Source: Clostridium estertheticum subsp. estertheticum
GTDB lineage: Bacteria; Bacillota; Clostridia; Clostridiales; Clostridiaceae
Direction: 5' to 3'
NCBI RefSeq assembly: GCF_001877035.1
Contig: NZ_CP015756.1
Location: 2,409,001-2,473,000, forward strand
Length of the DNA stretch: 64,000 bases
The stretch's first letter is position 1; each line of letters starts with the position of its first letter. Positions 8,450 through 16,758 of this stretch are shown here, piece by piece. The translations under genes were made by a program, and so were the position numbers. Under the pieces are notes generated by a model. That model saw only the letters and a list, made by a program, of their open reading frames with translations, did no database searches and had not been told where the DNA came from.

Positions 8450-9727
8450 ATGTTAGATATAACAAAAGAATACCTACAAAAAAAGTATAAAATAAATTCA
8501 AAAACGATAGGACTCTATGATATAGCAATAAAAGATGTGCAAAGTGAGTTTGAAAAGCTTGATGAAGTAAGGGAGTATAACCAACTTAAGGTTTTGACTG
8601 CACTTCAAGATGAGAGAATTAGCGAATCTCATTTTACAAACTCTTCTGGATACGGTTATGGTGATATAGGACGAGATTCATTAGATAAAGTATATGCAAG
8701 AATTTTCAATTGCGAGAGCGCACTAGTTAGGCCACATTTTGTTAATGGAACACACGCAATTGGGGCAGCATTGTTTGGCAATTTAAGACCTAATGATACA
8801 ATGCTATCTGTATGTGGAACGCCTTATGATACACTACATAATATAATTGGTATAACTAATAAGAAAGATATAGGATCATTAAAAGATTTTGGCGTAAAAT
8901 ATAAACAACTAGAATTAAATAATTCTAAGGTTGATATAGATCTAATGAAAAAAACAATGATATCAGATAAATCAATAAAGCTCGTTCATATTCAAAGATC
9001 TACTGGATATGGATGGAGAAAAGCTTTGTTGATTTCTGAGATAGAAGAAATTATAAAAGCAGCAAAATCTATAAATCCGAATGTAATTTGTTTTGTGGAT
9101 AATTGTTATGGAGAATTTATTGAAACTACAGAGCCAACAGATGTTGGTGCAGACTTAGTTGCAGGTTCTTTAATAAAAAATATTGGTGGCGGAATTGCAC
9201 CAACAGGTGGATACATTGCAGGTAAAGAAGAATATGTAGTGCAAGCTTCATATAGACTAACAATTCCAGGCATAGGTGGAGAATGTGGTTCTACATTTGG
9301 AGTAATGCGTTCTTTATTTCAAGGATTGTTTCTAGCTCCACACGTAACTATGGAAGCGTTGAAGGGTGCTATTTTCTGTGCAAGGATTATGGAACTTGCA
9401 GGGTTTGATGTTCTTCCTAAATATACTGATAAAAGAAGTGATATAATTCAAGCTATTAAATTTGGAAATAAGGAAATGCTAATTAATTTCATTAAAGGGA
9501 TACAAGCAGGTTCTCCAATTGATTCATTTGCTCAGTGTGAACCATGGGATATGCCAGGATATGAAGATAAGGTAATAATGGCAGCAGGGGCCTTTATTCA
9601 AGGAGCATCTATAGAATTATCTGCAGATGCTCCAATAAGGGAACCTTATATAGCATATTTACAGGGCGGATTAACATTTGATCATGCTAAAATTGGAATA
9701 TTAATAGCTCTTTCAAAAGTTATATAA
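8450..9727 (+). CDS. Methionine gamma-lyase-like PLP-dependent protein (aluminium-resistance family)
   Basis: 425 residues with AAAGGGGAC upstream. The sequence follows the PF06838 family (YnbB-like): HFTNSSGYGYGDIGRDSLD near the start, NGTHAIGAALFGNLRP, then the PLP-binding region GSLIKNIGGGIAPTGGYIAG, whose lysine should hold the cofactor. The family is annotated as methionine gamma-lyase or aluminium resistance by distant homology, and its true substrate is not established. In many clostridia this gene sits next to lexA, as here, facing it across a shared terminator. Confidence 0.88.
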   Translation: MLDITKEYLQKKYKINSKTIGLYDIAIKDVQSEFEKLDEVREYNQLKVLTALQDERISESHFTNSSGYGYGDIGRDSLDKVYARIFNCESALVRPHFVNGTHAIGAALFGNLRPNDTMLSVCGTPYDTLHNIIGITNKKDIGSLKDFGVKYKQLELNNSKVDIDLMKKTMISDKSIKLVHIQRSTGYGWRKALLISEIEEIIKAAKSINPNVICFVDNCYGEFIETTEPTDVGADLVAGSLIKNIGGGIAPTGGYIAGKEEYVVQASYRLTIPGIGGECGSTFGVMRSLFQGLFLAPHVTMEALKGAIFCARIMELAGFDVLPKYTDKRSDIIQAIKFGNKEMLINFIKGIQAGSPIDSFAQCEPWDMPGYEDKVIMAAGAFIQGASIELSADAPIREPYIAYLQGGLTFDHAKIGILIALSKVI

Positions 9728-9758
9728 ATTTCGAGTAAATACTTCAATATAGGATAGA

Positions 9759-9795
9759 AAAAGAGACTACAATTAAAATTATTGTAGTCTCTTTT
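9759..9795. terminator. Bidirectional terminator between the PLP gene and lexA
   Basis: Perfect 15-base inverted repeat (AAAAGAGACTACAAT / ATTGTAGTCTCTTTT) with a 7-base loop and terminal T run. It lies between two convergent genes and can serve both. Confidence 0.85.
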
Positions 9796-9814
9796 GTTTC
9801 CTTTAAAGAAATAA

Positions 9815-10423
9815 TTAATACTTTCTATAAATGCCGACGAGTATACCTAAAATTGAACAGTCATCTAATATGATAGGGGACATTGATGAATTCTCAGGCT
9901 GAAGCCTTATATGTCCTTTTTCTCTAAAAAATCTTTTAATAGTTGCTTCATTCTCAATAAGTGCTACAACTATATCACCATTTTTAGCTGAATTAACTTT
10001 CTCGATTATAGCAAGATCACCATCTAATATTCCGGCTTCTATCATGCTACTACCAGAAACTTTAAGCATAAATAACTCATTATTAGTTTTAGTAAAATTT
10101 AAAGGTATAGTAAATGTATCTTCAACATTCTCAACCGCAAGGATTGGTACCCCAGCTGTAATTTTCCCTATAATAGGTATATCTATAAGTTCTTTTCTTA
10201 TAACAGCATCCTTTAATAATTCTATTGCACGAGGTTTAGCAGGGTCCCTACGTATATATCCTTTTTTTTCTAATCTTTCTAAATGACCATGAACAGTTGA
10301 GGTGGATTTCAATCCTACAGCTACACATATTTCTCTCACTGAGGGTGGATATCCTTTTAATTGAACTTGATCTTTTATAAAGTTATATATTTCACTCTGT
10401 TTATCTTTTTTTTGAGTTAACAT
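9815..10423 (-). CDS. lexA: LexA repressor
   Basis: 202 residues counted from the ATG at 10423, which is six bases after GAGAGGTG. An in-frame ATG 15 bases upstream has no such site and lies almost on the promoter. The N-terminal winged helix ([20 protein letters not shown]) is followed by the self-cleavage Ala-Gly pair (KITAGVP), the serine nucleophile in [11 protein letters not shown] and the lysine in NEATIKRFF. All SOS-repressor elements are therefore intact. It represses DNA-damage genes and itself until RecA triggers autocleavage. A LexA box overlaps its own -35 element. Confidence 0.97.
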   Translation of the reverse strand: MLTQKKDKQSEIYNFIKDQVQLKGYPPSVREICVAVGLKSTSTVHGHLERLEKKGYIRRDPAKPRAIELLKDAVIRKELIDIPIIGKITAGVPILAVENVEDTFTIPLNFTKTNNELFMLKVSGSSMIEAGILDGDLAIIEKVNSAKNGDIVVALIENEATIKRFFREKGHIRLQPENSSMSPIILDDCSILGILVGIYRKY

Positions 10424-10448
10424 GTAAACACCTCTCATTCATGGTATA

Positions 10449-10477
10449 ATTATACCATATAAGTTCAAAAACATCAA
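10449..10477 (-). promoter_or_regulatory. lexA promoter
   Basis: On the minus strand, TTGATG (10472-10477) and TATAAT (10449-10454) are separated by exactly 17 bases. The start point would fall close to 10442, which gives a short leader before the ATG at 10423. Confidence 0.75.
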
Positions 10478-10487
10478 ACAAATGTTC
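10476..10487 (-). promoter_or_regulatory. LexA box
   Basis: GAACATTTGTTT matches the clostridial/Bacillus LexA operator pattern GAAC-N4-GTTY. It overlaps the first two bases of the -35 element, so bound LexA would block polymerase. This is the usual autoregulation arrangement. The operator could also affect the divergent gene at 10596. Confidence 0.8.
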
Positions 10488-10595
10488 TATTTCAGGGTAT
10501 AAGAATAAAAATTAATAAGTATTTGATTAATGATACCTTATTTGTTATAATAGTTCATTATAATAGTATTAGAAATAAATGTAGTGGGGTGTTGT

Positions 10596-11078
10596 ATGTC
10601 TAAAAACTGTATATTTAATAATAAGAAAATTTGTAATGACTGTGGTGATTGTGAAGTCTGCGAATTAAATTCAAATAAGAAATGTGATAATTGCGGAAAA
10701 TGTTTAGAACTTGAAGGTTTTGATGTTAAAGCTATAAAAATTGATGAAGTCTTTGAAGATGCTGGAACTGGAAAGTTAGATGATGATATTTATAACGTGG
10801 ATGAAATTGATGAATCTGCTTTAGAAGAGACCATAGAAAATAAAGATGAAGAAACATCTAAAGATGATGAAGCATCAAAAATTGAAGCATACGAAGCGTT
10901 TTTAGCTGAGGAAAAGCAAGAGAAGCTAAATAAAGATAAATACATACCTGAAAATAATGAAGTTTGGGAATTTATAGATGATATAGATGGAGCAAAAGAG
11001 TTACTTGAAGACGAAGAAGATAACTCAGAATTTCTTCAAGAGGAATTTCCAGGACTTATAAGACTAAAGAAGGTATAA
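10596..11078 (+). CDS. Cys-rich, acidic protein of unknown function
   Basis: 160 residues from ATG 10596, chosen over the in-frame GTG at 10584 because GGGGTG at that point is the ribosome binding site. The first 40 residues hold nine cysteines in CxxCxxCxxC-like spacing (CNDCGDCEVCEL, then CDNCGKCLEL), which suggests a small metal- or iron-sulfur-binding module. The rest is strongly acidic and probably helical. It is divergent from lexA and ends before a strong terminator. I do not recognise a characterised family. Small Cys-cluster proteins of this sort occur beside lexA in clostridia, but no function is known to me. Confidence 0.6.
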   Translation: MSKNCIFNNKKICNDCGDCEVCELNSNKKCDNCGKCLELEGFDVKAIKIDEVFEDAGTGKLDDDIYNVDEIDESALEETIENKDEETSKDDEASKIEAYEAFLAEEKQEKLNKDKYIPENNEVWEFIDDIDGAKELLEDEEDNSEFLQEEFPGLIRLKKV

Positions 11079-11100
11079 AAAGTATAGAGTAAGAGGGCAC

Positions 11101-11140
11101 AGGAGTATATATTATCACGGATGTGATAGTATATACTCCT
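11101..11140. terminator. Bidirectional terminator
   Basis: AGGAGTATATA and its complement TATATACTCCT frame an inner TATCAC/GTGATA stem, followed by TTTTTATT. It lies between convergent genes. Confidence 0.85.
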
Positions 11141-11145
11141 TTTTA

Positions 11146-12144
11146 TTATTCATCAGATAGGGGATTCGACTTAACAGCATTTCTTAGTTTTTCATCGTCA
11201 GCATGAGTATATATCTGAGTGGTAGAAATATTTTCATGTCCTAATATGTCTTGTAAACTTCTAATATCTACGTTTCCATACTTATACATAAGGGTAGCTG
11301 AAGTATGTCTTAATTTATGAGGAGTATATTTATTTTTGTTGAGCCCAGCATCTCCTATATGCTTTTTAACAATTCTTTCTACCGTTCTTTTATTAATTCT
11401 TCCAAACTTGCCACTGATAAAGAGGGCATCCTTATCCTCAGCATGAATTTTATCTATGTTCATATTTCTAATAGGTAAATATTTATAGATTGCTCTAAGT
11501 GATGCTTTATTTAAATAAATTGTTCGCTCTTTATTTCCTTTCCCAATTACAGATAATGTATCTTCTTTCATATCGGACAAATTTATACTACAAAGTTCTG
11601 ACAATCTGAGACCACAATTTAGGAATAATGTAATAATACTATGATCTCGAATAGAATGTTTATCTCGAGAGATTGTAGCTTCGAGTAGGTCCTTACTTTC
11701 ATTTAATGTTAAAAAAACTGGGCTTCTTTTTCCAATCTTAGGGGACTCTAAATCTATAGTTGGGTCTACAGTTAGTACTTTAGCCTTAGTAGTTAAATAT
11801 TTAAATAGGGACTTTATGGATGCAATTTTTCTAGCCTTAGCATAATTGCCATTAGCCCTATATTTACCAAGATAAGAGATAAAGGCGTATAAATCCTGTA
11901 ATTTAAGAGTTTTTAATGTATCTAAGGTAAAGTCGCTAATTACAATGTCTTCAAGCTTTATGTTCTTATCTGAAGGAATTAAATCTTTATACATTTTTAG
12001 AAACTTTAAAAGTAATGACAAATCGGCAGTATAAGCAATTATAGTATTAATAGAACAGCCTTTAATAGTAGATAAATAATTAAAATAATCATTTAGAAAC
12101 GGTGGTAGTTCATTTTTATAAATACCATTTAGATCAGATTTCAT
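11146..12144 (-). CDS. Tyrosine recombinase (XerC/XerD-like integrase)
   Basis: 332 residues from the ATG at 12144, five bases after GGAGG; a TTG 12 bases upstream is in frame but is part of the binding-site region. An N-terminal SAM-like core-binding domain (about residues 10-115) is followed by the catalytic domain with the Arg of GLRLSELCSINL, HKLRHTSATLM, LGHENISTTQIYTH and the tyrosine nucleophile in that last segment. The R-H-R-H-Y set is therefore present. It stands alone, with no recombination partner or phage genes. A 17-bp inverted repeat lies just upstream. It could be a chromosomal Xer-like enzyme or the integrase of a lost element. Confidence 0.88.
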   Translation of the reverse strand: MKSDLNGIYKNELPPFLNDYFNYLSTIKGCSINTIIAYTADLSLLLKFLKMYKDLIPSDKNIKLEDIVISDFTLDTLKTLKLQDLYAFISYLGKYRANGNYAKARKIASIKSLFKYLTTKAKVLTVDPTIDLESPKIGKRSPVFLTLNESKDLLEATISRDKHSIRDHSIITLFLNCGLRLSELCSINLSDMKEDTLSVIGKGNKERTIYLNKASLRAIYKYLPIRNMNIDKIHAEDKDALFISGKFGRINKRTVERIVKKHIGDAGLNKNKYTPHKLRHTSATLMYKYGNVDIRSLQDILGHENISTTQIYTHADDEKLRNAVKSNPLSDE

Positions 12145-12161
12145 AGTAACCTCCAAAATAC

Positions 12162-12201
12162 ATAATAATGTCGTGAAACTTACATTTCACGACATTATTA
12201 T
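12162..12201. repeat. 17-bp perfect inverted repeat upstream of the recombinase gene
   Basis: Bases 12162-12178 and 12185-12201 are exact inverted repeats around a 6-base loop (core TGTCGTGAAA / TTTCACGACA). There is no adjacent T tract on the recombinase side. Placed 18 bases upstream of the recombinase start and before a small plus-strand reading frame, it could be a recombinase binding site, an operator, or a terminator. Confidence 0.7.
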
Positions 12202-12224
12202 ACTACAAAAGAGGGGGTAAAATC

Positions 12225-12302
12225 ATGTTTATTTTAAAATATAATTATATTTATTTTTTATCTATGTTTTTTACTAGTGTATTAATAGTGATTTACTTTT
12301 AA
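12225..12302 (+). CDS. Possible 25-residue hydrophobic peptide
   Basis: ATG at 12225 follows GAGGGGG at eight bases, an excellent ribosome binding site. It opens a 25-codon frame rich in Phe, Ile, Tyr and Leu that ends at 12302. The product would be one membrane-spanning helix. It resembles small membrane peptides, including type I toxins, in size and composition only. The frame is short and AT-rich, so it may be chance, but the binding site argues for translation. It lies between the inverted repeat and an IS element. Confidence 0.35.
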   Translation: MFILKYNYIYFLSMFFTSVLIVIYF

Positions 12303-12456
12303 TTTTATAAAATAAAAAGCTATCAGTTTTATATTTATAATGTACCCTATAGGGCAGACGGATTTAAAAAAGTCTACCCGGTAGGGTATTTTTATGTATA
12401 ATAAAGAAAAGTATAATAATTTAAATTAGATATATACAAGGATGGTGGAAATTTAA

Positions 12457-12876
12457 ATGAGCAACAAAACATTTACAGAAAAAGATGTAGCAATACTAGC
12501 TAAAAACAAAAATGTTAAAGCAGTAAGTATGAAGGGAATTACATATACAGATGAATTTAAACGCATTTTTATAATAGAGAACGAAAAAGGAAAATTTCCA
12601 AGGGAGATATTTGAAGAAAATGGGTTTGATATAGATATAGTTGGGATTAAACGTGCTAAATCATCAGGATCTCGCTGGAGAGCTGCATATAGAAATGAAG
12701 GTATATGTGGACTAAATGATGCAAGAAATGCGAATACTGGAAGACCAAGAGTGAGAGAACTTTCCGCAGACGAAAGATGCGAGCGCCTTAAAGCCCAAAT
12801 TAACTTGCTGAAAGCTGAGAATGAATTGTTAAAAAAAATCGACATCCTAGAAAGAAGGCTGATAAGCAAGAAATAA
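12457..12876 (+). CDS. IS3-family transposase OrfA
   Basis: 139 residues. A helix-turn-helix domain occupies the N-terminal half (FTEKDVAILAKNKNVKAVS, then GFDIDIVGIKRAKSSGSRW). A leucine-zipper-like helix follows (LKAQINLLKAENELLKKIDIL), as in OrfA proteins that bind the terminal repeats. The C-terminal part overlaps the frameshift signal. A product made without frameshifting acts as a regulator in related elements. Confidence 0.85.
   Translation: MSNKTFTEKDVAILAKNKNVKAVSMKGITYTDEFKRIFIIENEKGKFPREIFEENGFDIDIVGIKRAKSSGSRWRAAYRNEGICGLNDARNANTGRPRVRELSADERCERLKAQINLLKAENELLKKIDILERRLISKK
12831..12838 (+). other. A8 programmed -1 frameshift site of the IS element
   Basis: A run of eight A residues lies in the orfA frame as A-AAA-AAA. 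Slipping back one base there joins orfA to the orfB frame, which is then open from about 12837 to 13793. This is the usual way IS3 elements make the OrfAB transposase. Confidence 0.7.
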
Positions 12877-12941
12877 TCTTAGTAGCACAGGAAAAATTTA
12901 TTCTTATAAATTCACAAATCGAAAAATATAAGCTCAAAAAT

Positions 12942-13793
12942 ATGCTTACCCATTTATGCAAAATTACGGGTGTATCTCGTTCTGGATATTACAATTATTT
13001 CTCTACTAAAGCTCTCAGCCGTAGGCGCCAACGCGATAGGTTGGATGAAGCAGTAGGTGAAATTGTACTAAATGCATATAACTTTAAAAATCGTAAAAAA
13101 GGAGCTAGACAAATAAAAATGACATTAGAAGGCGAATTTGGAATCGTATACAATTTAAAACGTATTAGAAGAATAATGAAAAAGTATGGTATCATTTGCC
13201 CCATTAGAAAAGCGAATCCATATAAACGTATGATGAAAGCTACAAAGGAGCATACTGTTTTAAAAAATCTATTAAATAGAAATTTCAAACAGAATATACC
13301 TGGAAAAGTATTGCTTACAGATATAACTTATCTATTTTACGGAAAAAGTAAGAAGGCATATTTATCTACGATTAAGGATGGATCTACAAATGAGATTTTG
13401 GCATACAATGTGACTGATAATTTGAGATTAGATATCGTAACAGACACTATACATAATCTGAAAAAGAATAGAAAAATTAAATTGCCTAAAGATGCATTTA
13501 TACACTCAGATCAAGGATTTCATTATACGAATCCGACATTTCAAAAGCTAGTAAAAAAATCTGGTTTAGGACAATCAATGTCAAGACGTGGAAACTGCTG
13601 GGATAATGCTCCACAAGAATCATTCTTTGGCCATTTCAAAGATGAGGCATACATAAAATCATGTGAAACATTAGAACAACTAAAGCAAGAGATTAAGCAA
13701 TATATGATCTACTATAATAAATTTAGATATCAATGGGGTCTAAGAAAGATGACTCCTGTTCAATACAGAAATCATCTTCTCAAATCAGCATAG
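12942..13793 (+). CDS. IS3-family transposase OrfB (DDE integrase core)
   Basis: 283 residues from the first ATG. The frame is open about 35 codons further upstream, so the working protein is the OrfAB fusion. An HTH_21-type region (KKGARQIKMTLEGEFGIVY) precedes the integrase catalytic core. The DDE triad is visible as VLLTDITYLFY, AFIHSDQGFHYT and WDNAPQESFFGHFKDE. The frame has no internal damage. Confidence 0.92.
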   Translation: MLTHLCKITGVSRSGYYNYFSTKALSRRRQRDRLDEAVGEIVLNAYNFKNRKKGARQIKMTLEGEFGIVYNLKRIRRIMKKYGIICPIRKANPYKRMMKATKEHTVLKNLLNRNFKQNIPGKVLLTDITYLFYGKSKKAYLSTIKDGSTNEILAYNVTDNLRLDIVTDTIHNLKKNRKIKLPKDAFIHSDQGFHYTNPTFQKLVKKSGLGQSMSRRGNCWDNAPQESFFGHFKDEAYIKSCETLEQLKQEIKQYMIYYNKFRYQWGLRKMTPVQYRNHLLKSA

Positions 13794-13858
13794 ACTTTTT
13801 TTAAAATTGTCCTTGACAAGGGGTACACATTAATTCCTGATAGCTTTTTACAATCAAA

Positions 13859-15289
13859 TTATACGTTTATTGAAGTTTCAACGCCAATTGCATCTTTATT
13901 AGCTGCGAGTATTGGATTTACATATTCACCTATAAAGTCTACTACTTGACTTGGAGCTCTTCCAACAAATTTAATTGGATCAATTACAGCTATAATCTCT
14001 TCTTTTGACATCTTAAAGATTGGATCATTTATAATTCTCTCTATAAGATCATTATTTAGACCTTCTTCTTTAACACGTTTAGCTGCATCCATAGAATGAA
14101 CTCTAATGTGTTCATGAAGATCTTGTCTGTCTCCGCCCTTTTTAACTGCTTCCATAAGGATATTTTCTGTAGCCATAAATGGTAGCTCGTGGTTTACATG
14201 AGAAGTAATTACCTTTTCATATACAACCATGTTCCCTGCTATATTCATATATAAATTTAAAACTCCATCAAGTGCAAGAAAAGCTTCAGCCACAGATATT
14301 CTCTTATTAGCTGAGTCATCTAGTGTTCTCTCAAACCACTGCGTGGCAGCTGTTATAGCAGGATTTAATGAATCTACTATAATATATCTAGCTAAAGAAC
14401 TAATTCGCTCAGAACGCATAGGATTTCTTTTGTATGCCATTGCCGAAGATCCGATTTGTTTTTTCTCAAATGGCTCCTCTACTTCTTTCATACTTTGAAG
14501 TATTCTTAAATCATTACTAAATTTATAAGCACTTTGAGCTATTTCTGAAAGTGTATTTAGTATTATAGAATCTACTTTTCTAGAATAAGTTTGACCAGTA
14601 ACTGGATATGTATCAACAAATCCCATTTTATTTGCTACATATTTATCTAAGTCTTTAACCTTCTTCTCATCATTTTCAAATAAGTTCATAAAGCTAGCTT
14701 GAGTTCCGGTAGTTCCCTTTACTCCAAGTAACTTAATATTATCAATTACGAAGTCCAAATTTTCTAGATCCATTACTAAATCTTGAATCCATAGTGTTGC
14801 TCTTTTACCTACTGTAGTTAATTGTGCTGGTTGCAGATGCGTGTAACCTAAAGTAGGAATATCTTTATATTTTAATGCAAATGTTGAAGATTTACTAATT
14901 ACATTAACTAATTTCTTCTTAATTAATAATAAAGCCTTTTTCATGATGATAAGGTCTGTGTTATCACCTACATAACAGCTAGTAGCTCCTAAATGGATTA
15001 TCCCCTTTGCAGTTGGACATTGTACGCCGTATGCATATACATGGCTCATTACATCATGTCTTATTTCTTTTTCTTTTTCCTCAGCCACTTCATAATTTAC
15101 ATTATCAACATTGGCTTTAAGCTCATCAATTTGATCCTGCGTTATATTAAGTCCTAATAATTTTTCACCTTCAGCTAATGCTACCCAAAGCTTTCTCCAA
15201 GTTTTAAATTTCATATCATCTGAGAATAAAAAACTCATTTCTTTTGATGCGTATCTACTATTTAATGGTGTATTATAAGTATTTCTCAT
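13859..15289 (-). CDS. purB: Adenylosuccinate lyase
   Basis: 476 residues from ATG 15289, which follows GGAGG; further upstream in-frame codons lack a ribosome site. The fumarase/aspartase superfamily signature is clear: GATSCYVGDNTDL, TLGYTHLQPAQLTTVGKR and the mobile loop QIGSSAMAYKRNPMRSERI with the catalytic serine. It removes fumarate from SAICAR and from adenylosuccinate in purine synthesis. It is a single-gene unit. Its presumed terminator has been split by the IS element immediately downstream, which could lengthen its transcript. Confidence 0.96.
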   Translation of the reverse strand: MRNTYNTPLNSRYASKEMSFLFSDDMKFKTWRKLWVALAEGEKLLGLNITQDQIDELKANVDNVNYEVAEEKEKEIRHDVMSHVYAYGVQCPTAKGIIHLGATSCYVGDNTDLIIMKKALLLIKKKLVNVISKSSTFALKYKDIPTLGYTHLQPAQLTTVGKRATLWIQDLVMDLENLDFVIDNIKLLGVKGTTGTQASFMNLFENDEKKVKDLDKYVANKMGFVDTYPVTGQTYSRKVDSIILNTLSEIAQSAYKFSNDLRILQSMKEVEEPFEKKQIGSSAMAYKRNPMRSERISSLARYIIVDSLNPAITAATQWFERTLDDSANKRISVAEAFLALDGVLNLYMNIAGNMVVYEKVITSHVNHELPFMATENILMEAVKKGGDRQDLHEHIRVHSMDAAKRVKEEGLNNDLIERIINDPIFKMSKEEIIAVIDPIKFVGRAPSQVVDFIGEYVNPILAANKDAIGVETSINV

Positions 15290-15537
15290 ATTTTGCCTCC
15301 ACACGTACGTATTAAGATATAAACCGATTATCATTCATATTATAACATACAATATTGTAAAAAGTAATGTAAATGTTCGTATATACTAACTATAAAATCT
15401 AAATAACCTTTGAAATTATAAATTCATCTCCCCTCATATTAATAATACTCTAAAGAAGTCATTAAATAGTTCTAAAATATTATATTTCTAATATAATTTA
15501 AACAACTAGAAATAATTATAATAGTGTGGGGGTAATT

Positions 15538-15747
15538 ATGTATAAGCTTAATAATATAGACAAACTATCATTTATATTAGTATTGGTGGGCGCATTAAAC
15601 TGGGGACTTTTGGGGTTATTAAATTTTAATCTAGTTAACGCCATCTTTGGAGCTATTCCATTTCTTGCTAGATTTATATACATCTTAGTAGGACTATCTG
15701 CTGTTAATATTATCGTGTTTATATTCAGAAATAAAAAAGAATACTAA
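15538..15747 (+). CDS. DUF378 family small membrane protein
   Basis: 69 residues from ATG 15538, six bases after GTGGGGG; the GTG at 15526 is part of that site. Two membrane helices surround the conserved LVLVGALNWGLLGLLNFNLV motif of DUF378 (PF04070). Function is unknown. It stands alone between a non-coding region and a bidirectional terminator. Confidence 0.85.
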   Translation: MYKLNNIDKLSFILVLVGALNWGLLGLLNFNLVNAIFGAIPFLARFIYILVGLSAVNIIVFIFRNKKEY

Positions 15748-15760
15748 TATTATTGGTAGT

Positions 15761-15793
15761 AAAAATACTCCATATCTATTATGGAGTATTTTT
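15761..15793. terminator. Bidirectional terminator
   Basis: AAAAATACTCCATA and TATGGAGTATTTTT form a 14-bp stem with a 5-base loop and T runs in both directions, between convergent genes. Confidence 0.85.
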
Positions 15794-15804
15794 TGTTGTT
15801 TTAG

Positions 15805-16659
15805 TCAAATATTTATACTGTTCTCCCCTTCTATTAAGCTTTCAACCTCAACTGAAATTTGAGTTAAATAATTTTCATATCCTTTTACTGTTATTTCATC
15901 TAAAAGAAATTCTTCATAAGAATATTTTTTTATATCAAAATTAGAGGCTTTTAAAAATTGAAGTATTTTATTATATGTTTTGTCGATATTGTTATAGTCC
16001 CCTTTGTGATACGCTACACAATAGATGCCCTTTGGTTTAGTAAAAGTAAAAGGAACATCATCTTTAGAATTTAACTTTGTATATAAATATGAATAATTTT
16101 TAGCTACTCCCTTTAATATATTATCCTTACTTATCATGATGCAACTAGAATATCCAGAGTTAATATGGTTTAAAGTGCAATAGTTCATATGCTCGGACAA
16201 TGTTTTAAAATATTCATTATCGCTCACATTTTCTATTGAATTGCTTAGAAGAAGATATTCCTCATCAAAAAATTCTAAATGGATTTTAGAATAATCTATT
16301 ATACACGCATATTCTGTTATGGAAATTTTTGTTTCCATGAGTTTACGTATTCTTTTTAAGTTTTCTATCTCAATATCAATATCTAGTATTTTATTTTTAA
16401 ATAACTTAATTAATGCATTTGGGCTCCTATTATCGAGATAAGATTTAATCTCCTTTAAAGGCATATTTATCTCTTTTAAATTAGTAATAACATCAAAAAG
16501 ATCAAATTGTTGTTGAGAATAATATCTATATCCATTATCATCTCTTATTTCTGGTGAAAAAATGCCTATATCATCGTAATGGAAAAGAGTTTGTTTCTTT
16601 ACATTACATAACTTTGCAAAATCTCCAGTAGTAAAATATTTATTAAACTTTTCATTCAT
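15805..16659 (-). CDS. MerR-family transcriptional regulator with effector-binding domain
   Basis: 284 residues, with AGAGGAG upstream. The N-terminal winged helix FTTGDFAKLCNVKKQTLFHY and the wing GYRYYSQQQFDLFDVI are standard MerR. A coiled dimer helix is at about residues 75-110. The rest resembles the GyrI-like ligand-binding domain of multidrug sensors such as BmrR (FTKPKGIYCVAYHKGDY). It is divergent from an ABC drug-type exporter, so it most likely activates that operon when it binds a toxic compound. The ligand cannot be predicted. Confidence 0.88.
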   Translation of the reverse strand: MNEKFNKYFTTGDFAKLCNVKKQTLFHYDDIGIFSPEIRDDNGYRYYSQQQFDLFDVITNLKEINMPLKEIKSYLDNRSPNALIKLFKNKILDIDIEIENLKRIRKLMETKISITEYACIIDYSKIHLEFFDEEYLLLSNSIENVSDNEYFKTLSEHMNYCTLNHINSGYSSCIMISKDNILKGVAKNYSYLYTKLNSKDDVPFTFTKPKGIYCVAYHKGDYNNIDKTYNKILQFLKASNFDIKKYSYEEFLLDEITVKGYENYLTQISVEVESLIEGENSINI

Positions 16660-16674
16660 AGATTGTTTCTCCTC

Positions 16675-16725
16675 TTGACTATACGGTAACTATATACTTT
16701 ATTATAATATTATTGCAATAATATT
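16675..16725 (+). promoter_or_regulatory. Putative MerR-controlled promoter of the ABC exporter
   Basis: TTGACT (16675-16680) is followed after 19 bases by TATTAT (16700-16705), the over-long spacer typical of MerR targets. The spacer contains TATACGGTAACTATA, a near-dyad. A perfect 20-base palindrome (AATATTATTG and its complement, 16706-16725) lies just downstream and might bind a repressor. The assignment rests on spacing and context only. Confidence 0.4.
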
Positions 16726-16758
16726 TCAAGGGTACTTAAAAAGGAGTGAACATAAGGA

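Larger units (their letters stand above)
12341..13827 (+). mobile_element. IS3-family insertion sequence (IS150-like), complete
   Basis: 1,487 bp with imperfect terminal inverted repeats. The left end reads TGTACCC and the complement of the right end reads TGTACCCC, and both carry a further A-rich AAAAAAGTC block about 25 bases in. The ends are TG...CA, as usual for IS3. Inside are overlapping-phase orfA and orfB with an A8 slippery run. I see no clear target duplication: the flanks differ (TAA left, CAT right). The reading frames are undamaged, so the element may still be active. Confidence 0.85.
12314..13849. repeat. Hairpin arms split by the insertion element
   Basis: AAAAAGCTATCAG (12314-12326) and its exact complement CTGATAGCTTTTT (13837-13849) flank the IS element. 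With the element removed, they form a 13-bp stem with a loop of about 23 bases and a T5 end, positioned as the terminator of purB. The element therefore inserted in the loop. Confidence 0.65.

Noticed and set aside
10424-10438. Upstream ATG as the lexA start (MRGVYM...)
   Set aside because: It lies at the transcription start with no ribosome site, whereas GAGAGGTG is placed correctly for the ATG at 10423.
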